Part shown: one piece after another, positions 1-9,130 of the stretch | How the letters are laid out: every line of letters begins with the position of its first letter | Numbering within the stretch: the first letter of the stretch is position 1 | DNA from: Bordetella sp. H567 | GTDB taxonomy: Bacteria > Pseudomonadota > Gammaproteobacteria > Burkholderiales > Burkholderiaceae_B | Direction: 5' to 3' | Length of the DNA: 64,000 nucleotides | Assembly (NCBI RefSeq): GCF_001704295.1 | Contig: NZ_CP012334.1 | Span: 2,802,084-2,866,083, forward strand | Made by a program: the position numbers and the translations under genes | Notes under the pieces: generated by a model | The model's input: only the letters and a program-made list of their open reading frames with translations | Databases searched by the model: none | What the model was told of the DNA's origin: nothing

Positions 1-2
1 CC

Positions 3-1118
3 GTGCAGCGGCTTCGGGGCCGCGCGCAGGCATCGGGCAATCTTCAGTCGAACCCGCAGCAGACCGTCAGCGTCGAGCCCGCGCCGGCGGGCGGACAAGC
101 GCAGGTCCTGCGCATCGAATCCGCCGACCCCCAAGTGATTTATGTGCCCGCGTACAACCCGACGGTGGCCTACGGTGGGTGGAGCAGTCCTTCCTATCCC
201 CCGACGTATTGGCCGCCGCCTCCGGCCTATTACCCCGGCACGGCACTGATGAGCGGCTTGGCCTGGGGCGTCGGTATCGCCGCCGCGGGCGCGATCTTCA
301 GTGATTGCAACTGGGGCGGCGGCGACGTTGATATCGACTACAACAAGGTAACGAACATCGATCGCAACTTCGACCGCTCCAAGGTGCAAGGGCAGGGCGG
401 ACGTTGGCAGCATGATCCCGGCCACCGGCAAGGCGTGGCCTATCGGGACAACGCCAGCCGGCAGCAATATGCAGGGGCCGTGCCGGGCGCCGACCGGCGC
501 GCGGAATATCGTGGTCGCGACGCCGCCGGCGCGAATCAACGGGCGGCGGATCGCGCGAACGCCGGTGGCCGCACGGCCGGCGCGGGCGGGCCGGCCAACG
601 CCAACCGCGCCGAGGGCGCCGCCCAGCGCGGCGCGGCAGGGAACCGGCCATCCGGGGCCAATAGCCCAGGTGCCGGCAATCGCTCAACCGGCCCGGATCG
701 CTCGACAGCGGCGAACCGGCCCGCGTCTGCGGATCGGCCCTCTTCAGCGAACCGGCCGACGTCTGCGGACCGGCCTTCTTCAGCGAACCGGCCAACGTCC
801 GCGGAACGGCCTTCTTCAGCGAACCGGCCAGCGTCCGCGGACCGCCCTTCCTCGGCGAACCGAGGGGCAGTGAACAACCCCGCCGGCGGTAGAGCGAATC
901 AGGCGGGCGGTGCTAACCGCGGCGCCACCAGCGGCACGGCGGGCGGCGGACGCGATAGCGCATTCGCGGGCGTGGGCGGGGGGGGAAATTCCGCCCAGCG
1001 CAGCTACGATCGGGGCAGGTCCAGTGCGCAGTCGTCCGGCGCCAACCGGGGCGGCGGCGGCCGGTCCGGCGGCGGTGGTGGCGGCGGCGGTGGTGGTCGC
1101 GGCGGCGGCAGGCGTTGA
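3..1118 (+). CDS. DUF3300 family protein, C-terminal part (cut by window edge)
   Basis: The open frame enters from the left edge, so the N-terminus is missing. The remaining 371 residues contain the typical DUF3300 stretch QVIYVPAYNPTVAYGGW (about residues 44-60), a short hydrophobic segment (about 80-98) and then a low-complexity tail. The tail has eight consecutive six-residue units R-P-x-S-A-[D/N/E] (residues 239-286) and ends in a Gly/Arg-rich run. DUF3300 proteins are of unknown function and are often exported. The stop lies 10 bases before the start of a DUF2950 gene, a common partner, so the two are probably co-transcribed. The first 50 or so codons may not belong to the true N-terminus. 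Confidence 0.8.
   Translation: MQRLRGRAQASGNLQSNPQQTVSVEPAPAGGQAQVLRIESADPQVIYVPAYNPTVAYGGWSSPSYPPTYWPPPPAYYPGTALMSGLAWGVGIAAAGAIFSDCNWGGGDVDIDYNKVTNIDRNFDRSKVQGQGGRWQHDPGHRQGVAYRDNASRQQYAGAVPGADRRAEYRGRDAAGANQRAADRANAGGRTAGAGGPANANRAEGAAQRGAAGNRPSGANSPGAGNRSTGPDRSTAANRPASADRPSSANRPTSADRPSSANRPTSAERPSSANRPASADRPSSANRGAVNNPAGGRANQAGGANRGATSGTAGGGRDSAFAGVGGGGNSAQRSYDRGRSSAQSSGANRGGGGRSGGGGGGGGGGRGGGRR
717..860 (+). repeat. 36-bp tandem coding repeat inside the DUF3300 gene
   Basis: Four copies of a 36-bp unit encode paired hexapeptides R-P-[A/T]-S-A-[D/E] and RPSSAN. The copies are nearly identical at DNA level (for example cggccctcttcagcgaac versus cggccttcttcagcgaac), which suggests recent slippage or unequal crossing-over. 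Copy number is likely to vary between strains. Confidence 0.85.
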
Positions 1119-1128
1119 GGGGAAAACC

Positions 1129-2079
1129 ATGGATGTCCAACGGCATGGCGCGGGCAAGCGATTCATACATCTGTGCATACGCCTCGCCACCGCGAGCGTC
1201 TTGGTGTTCTGCACGGCAACGGCAGTGCATGCGCAGAAGAATTTCAGTTCCCCGGACGCGGCCATGGAAAGCTTCGGCGATGCGGTCTTGAATAATCGGG
1301 AAGACGCATTGAGGGAAATCCTTGGCAAGGATTTCCGCACGCTGATTCCCCCCGCCGATGCGGGGGTACGGCAGACTTTCCGTGGCGAATGGGCGAAGGC
1401 ACACGCGGTGAAGCCGACGGACGCCTCGCGCGCGGATATCACCGTTGGGGACGCGGGATGGACCCTTCCGATCCCTCTGGTCAAGACCGATAAGGGATGG
1501 CATTTCGATACGCGCGCCGGCGCTGAAGAGATGCGCCTGCGGCGTATCGGCCGCAACGAGCTTGCCGTCATCCAGACCATGCTGGCGATCTATGACGCGC
1601 AGCGCGAATACGCGCAAACCGAGCACGATGGCCAGCGTGTACTCGTGTACGCGTCAAGGCTGATCAGCTCGCCGGGCAAACACGATGGTTTGTACTGGCC
1701 GACGACGGCGAACGAACCGCCAAGTCCGCTTGGCCCCGCCTTCATCGATGCGGGCGTCAAGAATGCCGCGAGTGGCGGCTACCATGGCTACCATTTCAAA
1801 CTGCTGGAGTCGCAGGGCACGCACGCGCCCGGCGGCGCCTACGCTTACGTCGTACGCGGCAAGCTGTTCGGCGGTTTTGCCGTCATTGCCTGGCCCGCGA
1901 AGTATGGCGACTCCGGGATCAAGAGCTTCATGGTCAGTCATGCGGGACAGGTCTATGAGGAGGACCTCGGGCCCGACACCACGGCCAGGGCCGAGGCGAT
2001 CCGGTCATTCGATCCAGGGCCGGGCTGGAGCAAGGTCTCTGGCGATGACAGCCGTTTATCCGGCGATGACGGTCGTTGA
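1129..2079 (+). CDS. DUF2950 family exported protein
   Basis: A 316-residue protein starting at ATG 1129, with GAGGGG just upstream. The frame stays open further upstream, but that part overlaps the DUF3300 gene in another frame and is not used. Residues about 12-36 form a signal peptide ending HAQ. The body shows DUF2950 features: a start such as FSSPDAAMESFGDAVLNN, a central segment around GGYHGYHFKLLESQG, and a C-terminal part FGGFAVIAWPAKYGDSGIKS. The function of DUF2950 is not known. Coupling with DUF3300 suggests a shared envelope role, which is inferred. Confidence 0.85.
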   Translation: MDVQRHGAGKRFIHLCIRLATASVLVFCTATAVHAQKNFSSPDAAMESFGDAVLNNREDALREILGKDFRTLIPPADAGVRQTFRGEWAKAHAVKPTDASRADITVGDAGWTLPIPLVKTDKGWHFDTRAGAEEMRLRRIGRNELAVIQTMLAIYDAQREYAQTEHDGQRVLVYASRLISSPGKHDGLYWPTTANEPPSPLGPAFIDAGVKNAASGGYHGYHFKLLESQGTHAPGGAYAYVVRGKLFGGFAVIAWPAKYGDSGIKSFMVSHAGQVYEEDLGPDTTARAEAIRSFDPGPGWSKVSGDDSRLSGDDGR

Positions 2080-2168
2080 TCCGGCGGATACCGCCGCGCC
2101 CCGACGCATCGAATCTTCGACAGTCGCCACCGCATGCTCCGAAACCATGTGGCGGCCAGGCATTGCCG

Positions 2169-3167
2169 CTATCCCGTCTTGGCTCGCTTGCGCGAGTGCC
2201 TGGCCGGACGTGCCGACGCCGGTATGCCCGGCAGGGCCACATCCGCGTCCTGGGCGGCGGGCGGGGAAAGCATCATCTCCGGCATGGCGGCCAGTTCACG
2301 CCGCAGGTGCACCACGAACTGATCCATCAGTTCCGAGCGCGGCGACTGGCGCGCCCGGATCAACAGCGTGTTCAGCTCGATGCGCGGCCGCAGCGGGCGC
2401 GCGACCAGCCCCTCCAGCCGCAACGAGTTCAGCAGGAAAGGCTCCACCAGGGCGATGCCCGCCCCGTGGTACGCCATGATCATCCCCGTCAGCGACAGGC
2501 TGACCTGCACCGAGATGTTCGGCACCACGCCGGCCCGGTTCAGCGCGCCATCCACATAGCCGCGCAGCAATGCCTGGGGCAGATAGGTGATGATCGGGTA
2601 GGGCGCCAGTTCGCCGACTTCGATCTCCTCCAGACGGGCCAGCGGATGGTCGTCGCGCATCACACAGGCCACGGCGGAACGCACCAGGTGTTCCGTTTCG
2701 ACCTCGGCGTTGATCACGGGCCCGTAGGCGATGCCGATCTCCACCTCGCGGCTGGCCACGCGGTCGATCACCTGGGGAGAGGTAAGGGATTGCAGCGCGA
2801 CCTGGATGCCGGGACGCTCTTGCAGAAAAGTGGCCACCGCCTTGGCCAGATAACCGTTAGCGATGGGAAAGGACGCGGCGAGCGACACCGACCCCAGCCG
2901 TCCGCCCGCCAGGTCCTGCATCAGCCGGCTCATCGCATCCAGGCGGCCATAGATCGCGCTGGCGTCCGGGAACAGCGCGCGCGCCTCCGGGGTCGGCCGC
3001 AAGCGGCCACCGGCGCGTTCGAACAGCTTGATGCGCGCGCGGGCCTCGCAGTGCTTCAGCACCGAGCTGACCGCGGGCTGCGACACATTCAGCAGCCGGG
3101 CCGCGCCGGTGACCGAGCCTGTCTGCATGATGGCGTGGAAAACCTCGATGTGGCGCAGGGTCAACAT
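2169..3167 (-). CDS. LysR-type transcriptional regulator
   Basis: A 332-residue protein from ATG 3167; a TTG at 3194 would add nine residues and lacks a better ribosome site. The N-terminal winged helix-turn-helix reads HIEVFHAIMQTGSVTGAARL and LNVSQPAVSSVLKHCEA (about residues 6-42). A LysR substrate-binding domain follows from about residue 90. It is divergent from the operon beginning at 3261, which is the classical arrangement for a LysR activator and its target. The inducer is probably a substrate or intermediate of that operon (inference). The C-terminal tail after the effector domain is Ala/Arg-rich. Confidence 0.92.
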   Translation of the reverse strand: MLTLRHIEVFHAIMQTGSVTGAARLLNVSQPAVSSVLKHCEARARIKLFERAGGRLRPTPEARALFPDASAIYGRLDAMSRLMQDLAGGRLGSVSLAASFPIANGYLAKAVATFLQERPGIQVALQSLTSPQVIDRVASREVEIGIAYGPVINAEVETEHLVRSAVACVMRDDHPLARLEEIEVGELAPYPIITYLPQALLRGYVDGALNRAGVVPNISVQVSLSLTGMIMAYHGAGIALVEPFLLNSLRLEGLVARPLRPRIELNTLLIRARQSPRSELMDQFVVHLRRELAAMPEMMLSPPAAQDADVALPGIPASARPARHSRKRAKTG

Positions 3168-3169
3168 GG

Positions 3170-3184
3170 ATAAGCTCGCCTTAT
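3170..3184. promoter_or_regulatory. Candidate LysR operator
   Basis: ATAAG-N5-CTTAT is a perfect five-base inverted repeat of the T-N11-A form bound by LysR proteins. It sits directly upstream of the lysR start codon and about 77 bases before the divergent operon, so it could serve autoregulation. Binding is inferred from the pattern only. Confidence 0.4.
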
Positions 3185-3260
3185 GGCTTGGCAATAAATT
3201 TTGATTGGAAAGTTATACCCCACGCCGCCATCATGCATAAAAAAATTTCAGGAGGAAGAC

Positions 3261-4046
3261 ATGGAAATCGCCGGCTACGCGCTGGACCTTCTGGTCGTGG
3301 GCTTTCCCGGAAAATCGGTGTGCCATGGCGGCATGGGGTGGAGCACCATCGCGCTTTTGCGCGGCCATGGCCGTGTCGCCCTGATCGATACGGGCCCGAT
3401 GGGCATGCGCAAGGTGCTGATCGAGCGGCTGCGCGCCCATGGACACGCCCCGGCGGACGTGACCGACGTGCTGCTGACTCATTCGCATCACGATCACACC
3501 ATCAACTGGGTGCTGTTTCCGAACGCGCGCATCGCCATCGGTGCGCGTGAACTGGCGTGGTCGCTGGAGCAGCCGTGGGGCGAGACGCCGGTCCCGGAGC
3601 TGTATATGCGCGAATTGGCGTCGTCCCCGCGTGTCGACCGCCTGGCCGACGGCGCCCAGGCGCTGCCGCATCTGCGCGCCCATGCGGCGCCGGGCCACAC
3701 GCCGGGCCACCTGTTCTTCGTGCTGGAAGACGAGGACCGCGACGTGCTGTTCGTCGGCGACGCCGCCAAGACGCGCGCCGAACTGGCATCGCGCCGCTGC
3801 GAGGCCACGCTGGATTCCGACGCATCGGCGGCGACGGTCGAACGCATTTGGTCCTGCTGGTCGCGCAAGCCGGGCAGCATCGTGGTGCCGGGACATGACG
3901 TGCCGCTGCTACAGCGGGATGGCCGCATCGAATACATGCAGCGCCACCAGGCTGCCGTGAAGGCCAACTTCGGCGACGATCCGGAAGCTTTCGAAATCAT
4001 CGATTTGACGGGCGCCATATCGCGCGCCGGGGAGACGGCACGATGA
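3261..4046 (+). CDS. MBL-fold metallohydrolase
   Basis: A 261-residue protein from ATG 3261, chosen because AGGAGGAAG lies directly upstream; the frame extends 60 bases further up without a site. The zinc-binding motif THSHHDHT is at residues 73-80. A second metal-ligand region appears as HAAPGHTPGHLFFV (about 147-160), with the aspartate in LFVGDAAKT and a late histidine in VVPGHDVPL. This is the glyoxalase-II-like branch of the metallo-beta-lactamase superfamily, so it likely hydrolyses an ester or thioester, substrate unknown. It is the first gene of the operon and its stop overlaps the next start by four bases. Confidence 0.88.
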   Translation: MEIAGYALDLLVVGFPGKSVCHGGMGWSTIALLRGHGRVALIDTGPMGMRKVLIERLRAHGHAPADVTDVLLTHSHHDHTINWVLFPNARIAIGARELAWSLEQPWGETPVPELYMRELASSPRVDRLADGAQALPHLRAHAAPGHTPGHLFFVLEDEDRDVLFVGDAAKTRAELASRRCEATLDSDASAATVERIWSCWSRKPGSIVVPGHDVPLLQRDGRIEYMQRHQAAVKANFGDDPEAFEIIDLTGAISRAGETAR

Positions 4047-5182
4047 GCGCCGACTACATGAACGATTCCGCCGCACAAGGACCCGGCTGGATCCGAGCCG
4101 ACGCCGACACGGTGCACGCGCAGATCCTGTCCCTGCTGCTGGCCTGGGGCATGAGCGACGAACAGGCCCGCACCAGCGCCGCGGTCATGGTGGATACCGA
4201 CCTTTCTGGCGTGGACTCGCACGGCATCTCCATGCTGATGGACTACGACCAGTCGCGCCGCAAGGGCAAGTTGAACCTGCATGCCAAGCCGCGCGTGGTA
4301 CGGGAAAACGCTGTGACGGCCCTGGTCGATGCGGACGCCGGCCTGGGCCATGCGGCGGCCGTGCTGGGCATGCGCATGGCGATGGACCGCGCCAGGCAAC
4401 AGGGCGTGGGGATCGTCACGGTGCGCAACTCCCATCATTTCGGCGCAGCGGGCTATTACGCGCGCATGGCCAGCGCCGAAGGGCTACTGGGGCTATGCCT
4501 TAGCTCCACCCGCACCATCAACACCGTGCCTACGCGTGGCCGCGTGCCCGTGCTTGGCACCAATCCGATTGCATTCTCCGCGCCGGCGCGGCGCAACGCG
4601 CCTTTCGTGCTGGACATGGCCACCAGCAGCGCGGCATCGAACAAGGTCAAGGTCTACGATCTGCGCGGCAATCCCATTCCGGCCGGCTGGGTGGTGGACG
4701 AGCAGGGCGAGCCGGTCACCGACGCCTCCAAGGCGATGGAGATCCTGTTCCAGCGCCCCAAGTACATCGGCGGCGGTTTGACGCCGCTGGGCGGCTCGGC
4801 CGATATGTCCAGCCACAAGGGCTACGGACTGGCCATGCTGGTCCACATCCTGGCGGGTACGCTGTCGGGATCGTCGTTTTCACCGATACGGGTGCGCACG
4901 CAGACAGCGACGGATCCGGACAACCTGGGCCACTTCTTCTGCGCGATCGACCCGGCCGTCTTCCGCGATCCCGGCGAGTTCGAGGACGACATGGACGAAG
5001 TGATCGACACGCTGCACGCCACACCGCCCACGCACGCCGACGAGCCGGTCCTGGTGCACGGCGACCTGGAGGCCTTGACACGCGCACGGCGCAAGGCCCA
5101 GGGCATCCCGCTGCCCGTCACGCTGGCCAACAAGATACGCGCACTATGCGAAGAGGCGAACGTGCCGTTTTTATTCGATTGA
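4043..5182 (+). CDS. Ldh/malate dehydrogenase family NAD(P)-dependent oxidoreductase
   Basis: A 379-residue protein of the LDH2/MDH2 family (malate/L-lactate, ureidoglycolate and related dehydrogenases), which are not Rossmann-fold enzymes. Family landmarks are DSHGISMLMDYD near residue 55, VTVRNSHHFGAAGYYARMA (about 125-143), and GTNPIAFSAPA (about 169-179), followed by VLDMATSSAASNKV. Length is normal for the family. It overlaps the metallohydrolase gene by four bases (ATGA), so translation is coupled. In context it probably oxidises a 2-hydroxy acid to the 2-oxo acid used by a downstream aldolase (inference). Confidence 0.9.
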   Translation: MSADYMNDSAAQGPGWIRADADTVHAQILSLLLAWGMSDEQARTSAAVMVDTDLSGVDSHGISMLMDYDQSRRKGKLNLHAKPRVVRENAVTALVDADAGLGHAAAVLGMRMAMDRARQQGVGIVTVRNSHHFGAAGYYARMASAEGLLGLCLSSTRTINTVPTRGRVPVLGTNPIAFSAPARRNAPFVLDMATSSAASNKVKVYDLRGNPIPAGWVVDEQGEPVTDASKAMEILFQRPKYIGGGLTPLGGSADMSSHKGYGLAMLVHILAGTLSGSSFSPIRVRTQTATDPDNLGHFFCAIDPAVFRDPGEFEDDMDEVIDTLHATPPTHADEPVLVHGDLEALTRARRKAQGIPLPVTLANKIRALCEEANVPFLFD

Positions 5183-5197
5183 GGGGAGACCGTTTTC

Positions 5198-6145
5198 ATG
5201 AAGAAAATCTACGTACTGGATGCCTTCCATCCCGCCGGCATCGACTGGCTGCAAGGCAAGGCTGAAGTCATTCCCTTCCGCGATCCGCGCGGTGAGCATT
5301 GGCACGAGGACGCCGACGGCATCATGGTGCGCATGCGGCCCGTCACGGCTGAAGACTTCAAGAAGGCGCGCAAGCTCAAGGGCGTGGTCAAGCAGGGCGT
5401 GGGCGTGAACACGCTGGACCTGGATGCGGCCCGCAAGCACGGCATCGTGGTCGCCAACACGCCGGGCGTGAACAGCGAGACCGTGGCGGAGCTTGCCTTC
5501 TCGCTGGCCCTGGCGGTGGCGCGCCGCGTCGTCGAATTCGATCGCCTGATCCGCGCGGGCGTGCCCATCGAGCGCCCGAAAATGCTGGGCCTGGGCCTGG
5601 AAGGCAAGACGGTGGGCGTGGTCGGCATGGGCAATATCGGCGTGCAGGCCGCGTCCAAGTTCCATCGCTACGGCTGCCACATCGTGGCCTACGATCCCTA
5701 TTACCAGCCGCGCCAGGATGGCGATGCCTGGGCCGCCATTCCGCATGAGCGCGTCCAGGACCGGGGCCAGCTGTGGCCGAGACTGGATGTGCTGACCATC
5801 CACGTGCCTTACACCAAGGAAACCGCCAACCTGGTCGGCGCGAAGGAACTGGCGGCGCTCAAGCGCAATGCCATCGTCATCAATGTCTCGCGCGGCGGCA
5901 TTGTCAACGAGGCGGCGCTGTACGACGCCTTGGTCTGCGGCCACCTGTTCGGCGCGGGCCTGGACGTGTGGGAAGAGCGCGAACCGCCTGCCCCGGAGCA
6001 CCCGCTGCTCACGCTACCCAATGTGGTGGCGACGCCGCATGCCGCGGGCGGCACGGTGGAAACCCAGGAGCGCAGTTCGCTGCGCGTCGCCCAGGAACTG
6101 CTGAATATCCTGGACGGCGGCCAGCCTGCCTCTCGCGTGGCCTGA
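5198..6145 (+). CDS. D-isomer-specific 2-hydroxyacid dehydrogenase
   Basis: A 315-residue phosphoglycerate-dehydrogenase-like protein. The NAD-binding loop VGVVGMGNIGVQAA is near residues 133-146, with the acidic NAD residue in VAYDPYY. Catalytic Arg lies in INVSRGGIVNEAAL, Glu in DVWEEREPP, and His in ATPHAAGGT. All three catalytic residues are present. It follows the Ldh-type gene by 15 bases and is preceded by GAGGGGAGA. Having both an Ldh2-type and a D-specific enzyme in one operon suggests handling of both stereoisomers of a hydroxy acid, or epimerisation through the keto acid (inference). Confidence 0.92.
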   Translation: MKKIYVLDAFHPAGIDWLQGKAEVIPFRDPRGEHWHEDADGIMVRMRPVTAEDFKKARKLKGVVKQGVGVNTLDLDAARKHGIVVANTPGVNSETVAELAFSLALAVARRVVEFDRLIRAGVPIERPKMLGLGLEGKTVGVVGMGNIGVQAASKFHRYGCHIVAYDPYYQPRQDGDAWAAIPHERVQDRGQLWPRLDVLTIHVPYTKETANLVGAKELAALKRNAIVINVSRGGIVNEAALYDALVCGHLFGAGLDVWEEREPPAPEHPLLTLPNVVATPHAAGGTVETQERSSLRVAQELLNILDGGQPASRVA

Positions 6146-6217
6146 CGCCCAGCCATTCCCGTTGCGGGCCGCGCCTGCGCGGCGCGCGCCTTTCCGTTTC
6201 GCCAACAAGGATGTCCC

Positions 6218-7024
6218 ATGTCGTTCAGCTTACCGGTCAATCCCGTCAAGAAGCGCATGCAGGCCGGCGACGTTGCGCTGGGCATGAGCGTGCGCATGTC
6301 GCGCTCCGCCGATATCGCGCGCATCGCCAAGGCCACCGGCCATGACTTTATCTTCATCGATACGCAGCACTCCATTTTCAATCTGGAAACCATCAACCAC
6401 ATCGCCCAGACCGCGCTGGCGATCGACATCGCGGCCGTGGTGCGGGTCAAGAGCATCCACGATCCGGACGTCTCGCTGCTGCTGGACAACGGCGTGACGG
6501 GCATCGTGTATCCCGACATCAACACGGCGGCAGAGGCCCGCCGGGCCGTGGACGTCTGCCGTTTCGCGCCGGTGGGCAAGCGTTCCGTCTCGGGCAATTT
6601 CATGCACTTCAATTTCCAGTCCACACCCTATGCGCAGTTCAGCACGGCGCTGAATGACGTGGCTTTGCTGGTGTGCATGATCGAGACCCCGGAAGGCCTG
6701 GCCAATATCGAAGAAATCTGCGCCGTTCCGGGCATCGACGTGATTCATATGGGTACGGGCGACTTCGCCGCCAATATCGGCAAGCCGGGCAAGTTCGACG
6801 ATCCGGAGGTGGTCGCGGCGCAGGCGCGCGTCATCGAGGTCGCGCGCAGGCACGGCAAGTACGCCGGCTGCGGCGGCAATCGCGACGTCACGCGCCAGGC
6901 CAATGCCATCCGTCACGGCGTGCAGTTCGTCACGACTCAGACCGACATCAGTTTCCTGGCATCGGCCGCGCAGCAGTGGACATCAGGCGTGCGCGAGGCG
7001 CTGGCCGCCGGCGCGCGATCCTGA
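6218..7024 (+). CDS. HpcH/HpaI aldolase family protein
   Basis: A 268-residue class II pyruvate aldolase. The catalytic histidine lies in FIFIDTQHSIFN (about residues 44-55). Metal ligands are the Glu in MIETPEGLANIEE and the Asp in HMGTGDFAANIG. Such enzymes cleave 4-hydroxy-2-oxo acids to pyruvate or oxaloacetate and an aldehyde. Spacing of 72 bases from the previous gene still fits one operon. The combination with two hydroxyacid dehydrogenases suggests that a 2-hydroxy acid is oxidised and then cleaved; the exact substrate cannot be read from sequence. Confidence 0.9.
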   Translation: MSFSLPVNPVKKRMQAGDVALGMSVRMSRSADIARIAKATGHDFIFIDTQHSIFNLETINHIAQTALAIDIAAVVRVKSIHDPDVSLLLDNGVTGIVYPDINTAAEARRAVDVCRFAPVGKRSVSGNFMHFNFQSTPYAQFSTALNDVALLVCMIETPEGLANIEEICAVPGIDVIHMGTGDFAANIGKPGKFDDPEVVAAQARVIEVARRHGKYAGCGGNRDVTRQANAIRHGVQFVTTQTDISFLASAAQQWTSGVREALAAGARS

Positions 7025-7043
7025 CCGCAAGAAGGGGACGAGG

Positions 7044-8126
7044 GTGGCGAACAAAACAAAATCGATGTCGCGCCCAGCGCGGTGGTGGCTCGGCGCGCGC
7101 GGCCCGCGATACGTGCAGGATGCACAGGAAGCTGGCGTACCGACGCGTCGCGCCGCCTTGTGCGCAGCCGGCGGCTTCTGGCTCGCGGCCATCCTGTGCG
7201 GGGTGCCCGCCGCGCAAGCGGCCGATGCGTGGCCGACCCATGCCATCAAGCTGGTTGTTCCTTTCGCCGCGGGCGGCGGCGTGGACGCCGTGGCGCGCGC
7301 CCTGGCCGCCCAGCTGAGCGACGAACTGCATCAAAGCGTGGTCGTGGAAAACCGCGTCGGCGCGGGCGGCCTGATCGGCACCGACTATGTCGCCAAGTCC
7401 GATCCCGACGGTTACACGCTGCTGATGGGCACGCAGACCACGCTGGCCGTCGCGCCGCTGCTGAGCAAGGGCGCCACGCTGGATCCGCTGAAGGCATTTG
7501 CCGGTACCAGCCTGGTGGCGGACTCGCCCATGCTGCTGGTGGCCAACCCCGGATTCGCGGCCAAGGATATGAAGCAGCTTATCGAGCTGGCCAAGCAGAA
7601 GCCCGGCTACGTGAACTACGGTTCCGGCGGCGTGGGGACCACGCCGCACATGGCGGGTGAACTGCTGGCCCTGAGCACGGGCATCAAGATGACGCATGTG
7701 GCGTACAAGGGCGAGCAGCCGGCGCTGACCGATGTCGTGGGCAACCAGATCCCCCTGATGTTCTCCAACCTGGTGGTGGCGCTGCCGCTGGTGCAAAGCG
7801 GCAGGTTGCGGGCGCTGGCGATATCCACTGCCCAGCGTTCTCCGGCCGCGCCCGCTATTCCCACCGTGGCGGAATCCGGTGTGCCGGGCTTCGATGCCGC
7901 GACCTGGTTCGGCGTGGTCGCGCCCAAGGCCACGCCGCGCGCCGTCGTGGACAAGCTCAGCGATGCCATCCACCAGGCCGTGAACAGCCCACGCCTGCGC
8001 CAGATCCTGCAAAGCCAGGGACTGAACGTACGCACCAGTACCCCGGCGGCGTTCGACGCCTACATGGCCAGCGAGTTCGACAAGTGGCGCGGTGTTATCC
8101 AGCAGGCGCGCATCAGTACCCAGTAA
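7044..8126 (+). CDS. Bug family (TctC-type) periplasmic solute-binding protein
   Basis: A 360-residue protein with a GTG start at 7044, preferred because AAGGGGACGAGG precedes it; ATG 7065 is the alternative and has no ribosome site. A long N-terminal segment of about 28 residues precedes the hydrophobic export signal that ends AQAAD (near residue 58). Ligand-loop motifs are VVPFAAGGGVDAVARAL, VVENRVGAGGLIG and DGYTLLMG. Bug proteins deliver carboxylates or other small molecules to TctAB-type transporters or act as sensors. No TctA or TctB membrane gene is nearby. Confidence 0.92.
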   Translation: MANKTKSMSRPARWWLGARGPRYVQDAQEAGVPTRRAALCAAGGFWLAAILCGVPAAQAADAWPTHAIKLVVPFAAGGGVDAVARALAAQLSDELHQSVVVENRVGAGGLIGTDYVAKSDPDGYTLLMGTQTTLAVAPLLSKGATLDPLKAFAGTSLVADSPMLLVANPGFAAKDMKQLIELAKQKPGYVNYGSGGVGTTPHMAGELLALSTGIKMTHVAYKGEQPALTDVVGNQIPLMFSNLVVALPLVQSGRLRALAISTAQRSPAAPAIPTVAESGVPGFDAATWFGVVAPKATPRAVVDKLSDAIHQAVNSPRLRQILQSQGLNVRTSTPAAFDAYMASEFDKWRGVIQQARISTQ

Positions 8127-8147
8127 TCCGCCAGGAGACCAAGCACC

Positions 8148-9122
8148 ATGCACAGACGGCATTTCTTGCAGGCATGCGCGGCGGCGCCGCTGGTGGCCTG
8201 CGGCGCAGTGCGCGCGGCAGGCGGCTACCCGTCGCGCCCCATCCGCTTCCTGATCGGCTACGCCGCCGGCGGCACGGCCGACATCAGCCTGCGCATCGTC
8301 GCGCCCATTCTGTCCGACAGGCTCGGCCAACCCATTGTCATCGAGAACAAGCCGGGCGCGGGCGGCATCGTTGCCTCGCAAGGCGCGCTGACCGTGCCCG
8401 CGGACGGCTACACCTTCGTCCTGGCCGCGACGGGCAACTTCGGCATTTCTCCCGTACTGCTGAAGTCCATGCCCTATGACGCGGTCAAGGACTTCGACAT
8501 GGTGGCCCAGGTCGCCGACTTCGATTATGTGCTGGCGGCCGGTGCGGACTCGACATTCAAGAACATCAAGGACGTGGTTGCCTACGCCAAGGCCAACCCC
8601 GGCAAGCTCAGCATAGGCACCGTCCAGGTCGGTAGCGCGCAGTTCTTCGCGGCCGAACTCTTCAAGTCGATGGCGGGCATCCAGGCCGTGACGGTTCCGT
8701 ACCGCACGTCCGGCGACGTGGTGGCGGCCGCGCGCAGCGGCGATGTCCAGCTCATGGTGGATACGATCGCCCCCGTGATCGCGCAGGTCCGGGGCGGCGC
8801 CTTGCGCGCCTTGGGCGTGACCGGCGACGCGGCTTTTCCTGCGTTGCCCGACGTCCCGCCCGTGTCGCGCGCCGGCGTTCCCGGCTATGTGGTGAAGGCC
8901 TGGAACGGCCTGGCCGCGCGCACCGGCACACCGGCCGAGGCCACCCAACGAATAGGGCGGGAGCTCTCCGCCATCCTGGCCATGGACGAAGTAAAGAAGC
9001 GCTATATCGACCTGGGCATCATCGCCCAGTACGGCGCCCCAGAAACGCTACGCGCGCTGCAGCTGGCCGACATCAGGAAGTGGGGCGCGATGATGGAATC
9101 CGCCCATCTGGAAAAACAGTAG
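8148..9122 (+). CDS. Bug family periplasmic solute-binding protein
   Basis: A 324-residue protein with AGGAGACC upstream. The leader begins with the twin-arginine-like RRHFLQACAAAP followed by LVACGAVRAAGG, so export may be by Tat or as a Sec substrate; the RRxFL pattern is visible but not proof. The first ligand loop reads IGYAAGGTADISLRI and the second VIENKPGAGGIVA. It sits 21 bases after another Bug gene. The two share little beyond family motifs, so this is not a fresh duplication. It may bind a second intermediate of the same pathway (inference). Confidence 0.9.
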   Translation: MHRRHFLQACAAAPLVACGAVRAAGGYPSRPIRFLIGYAAGGTADISLRIVAPILSDRLGQPIVIENKPGAGGIVASQGALTVPADGYTFVLAATGNFGISPVLLKSMPYDAVKDFDMVAQVADFDYVLAAGADSTFKNIKDVVAYAKANPGKLSIGTVQVGSAQFFAAELFKSMAGIQAVTVPYRTSGDVVAAARSGDVQLMVDTIAPVIAQVRGGALRALGVTGDAAFPALPDVPPVSRAGVPGYVVKAWNGLAARTGTPAEATQRIGRELSAILAMDEVKKRYIDLGIIAQYGAPETLRALQLADIRKWGAMMESAHLEKQ

Positions 9123-9130
9123 GGACCGCC

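Noticed and set aside
6948-8948. 666-codon open frame on the minus strand across two Bug genes
   Set aside because: Composition is His/Gly/Arg-rich as expected for the antisense of GC-rich genes; both plus-strand Bug genes are certain, and no family is recognisable in the minus frame.
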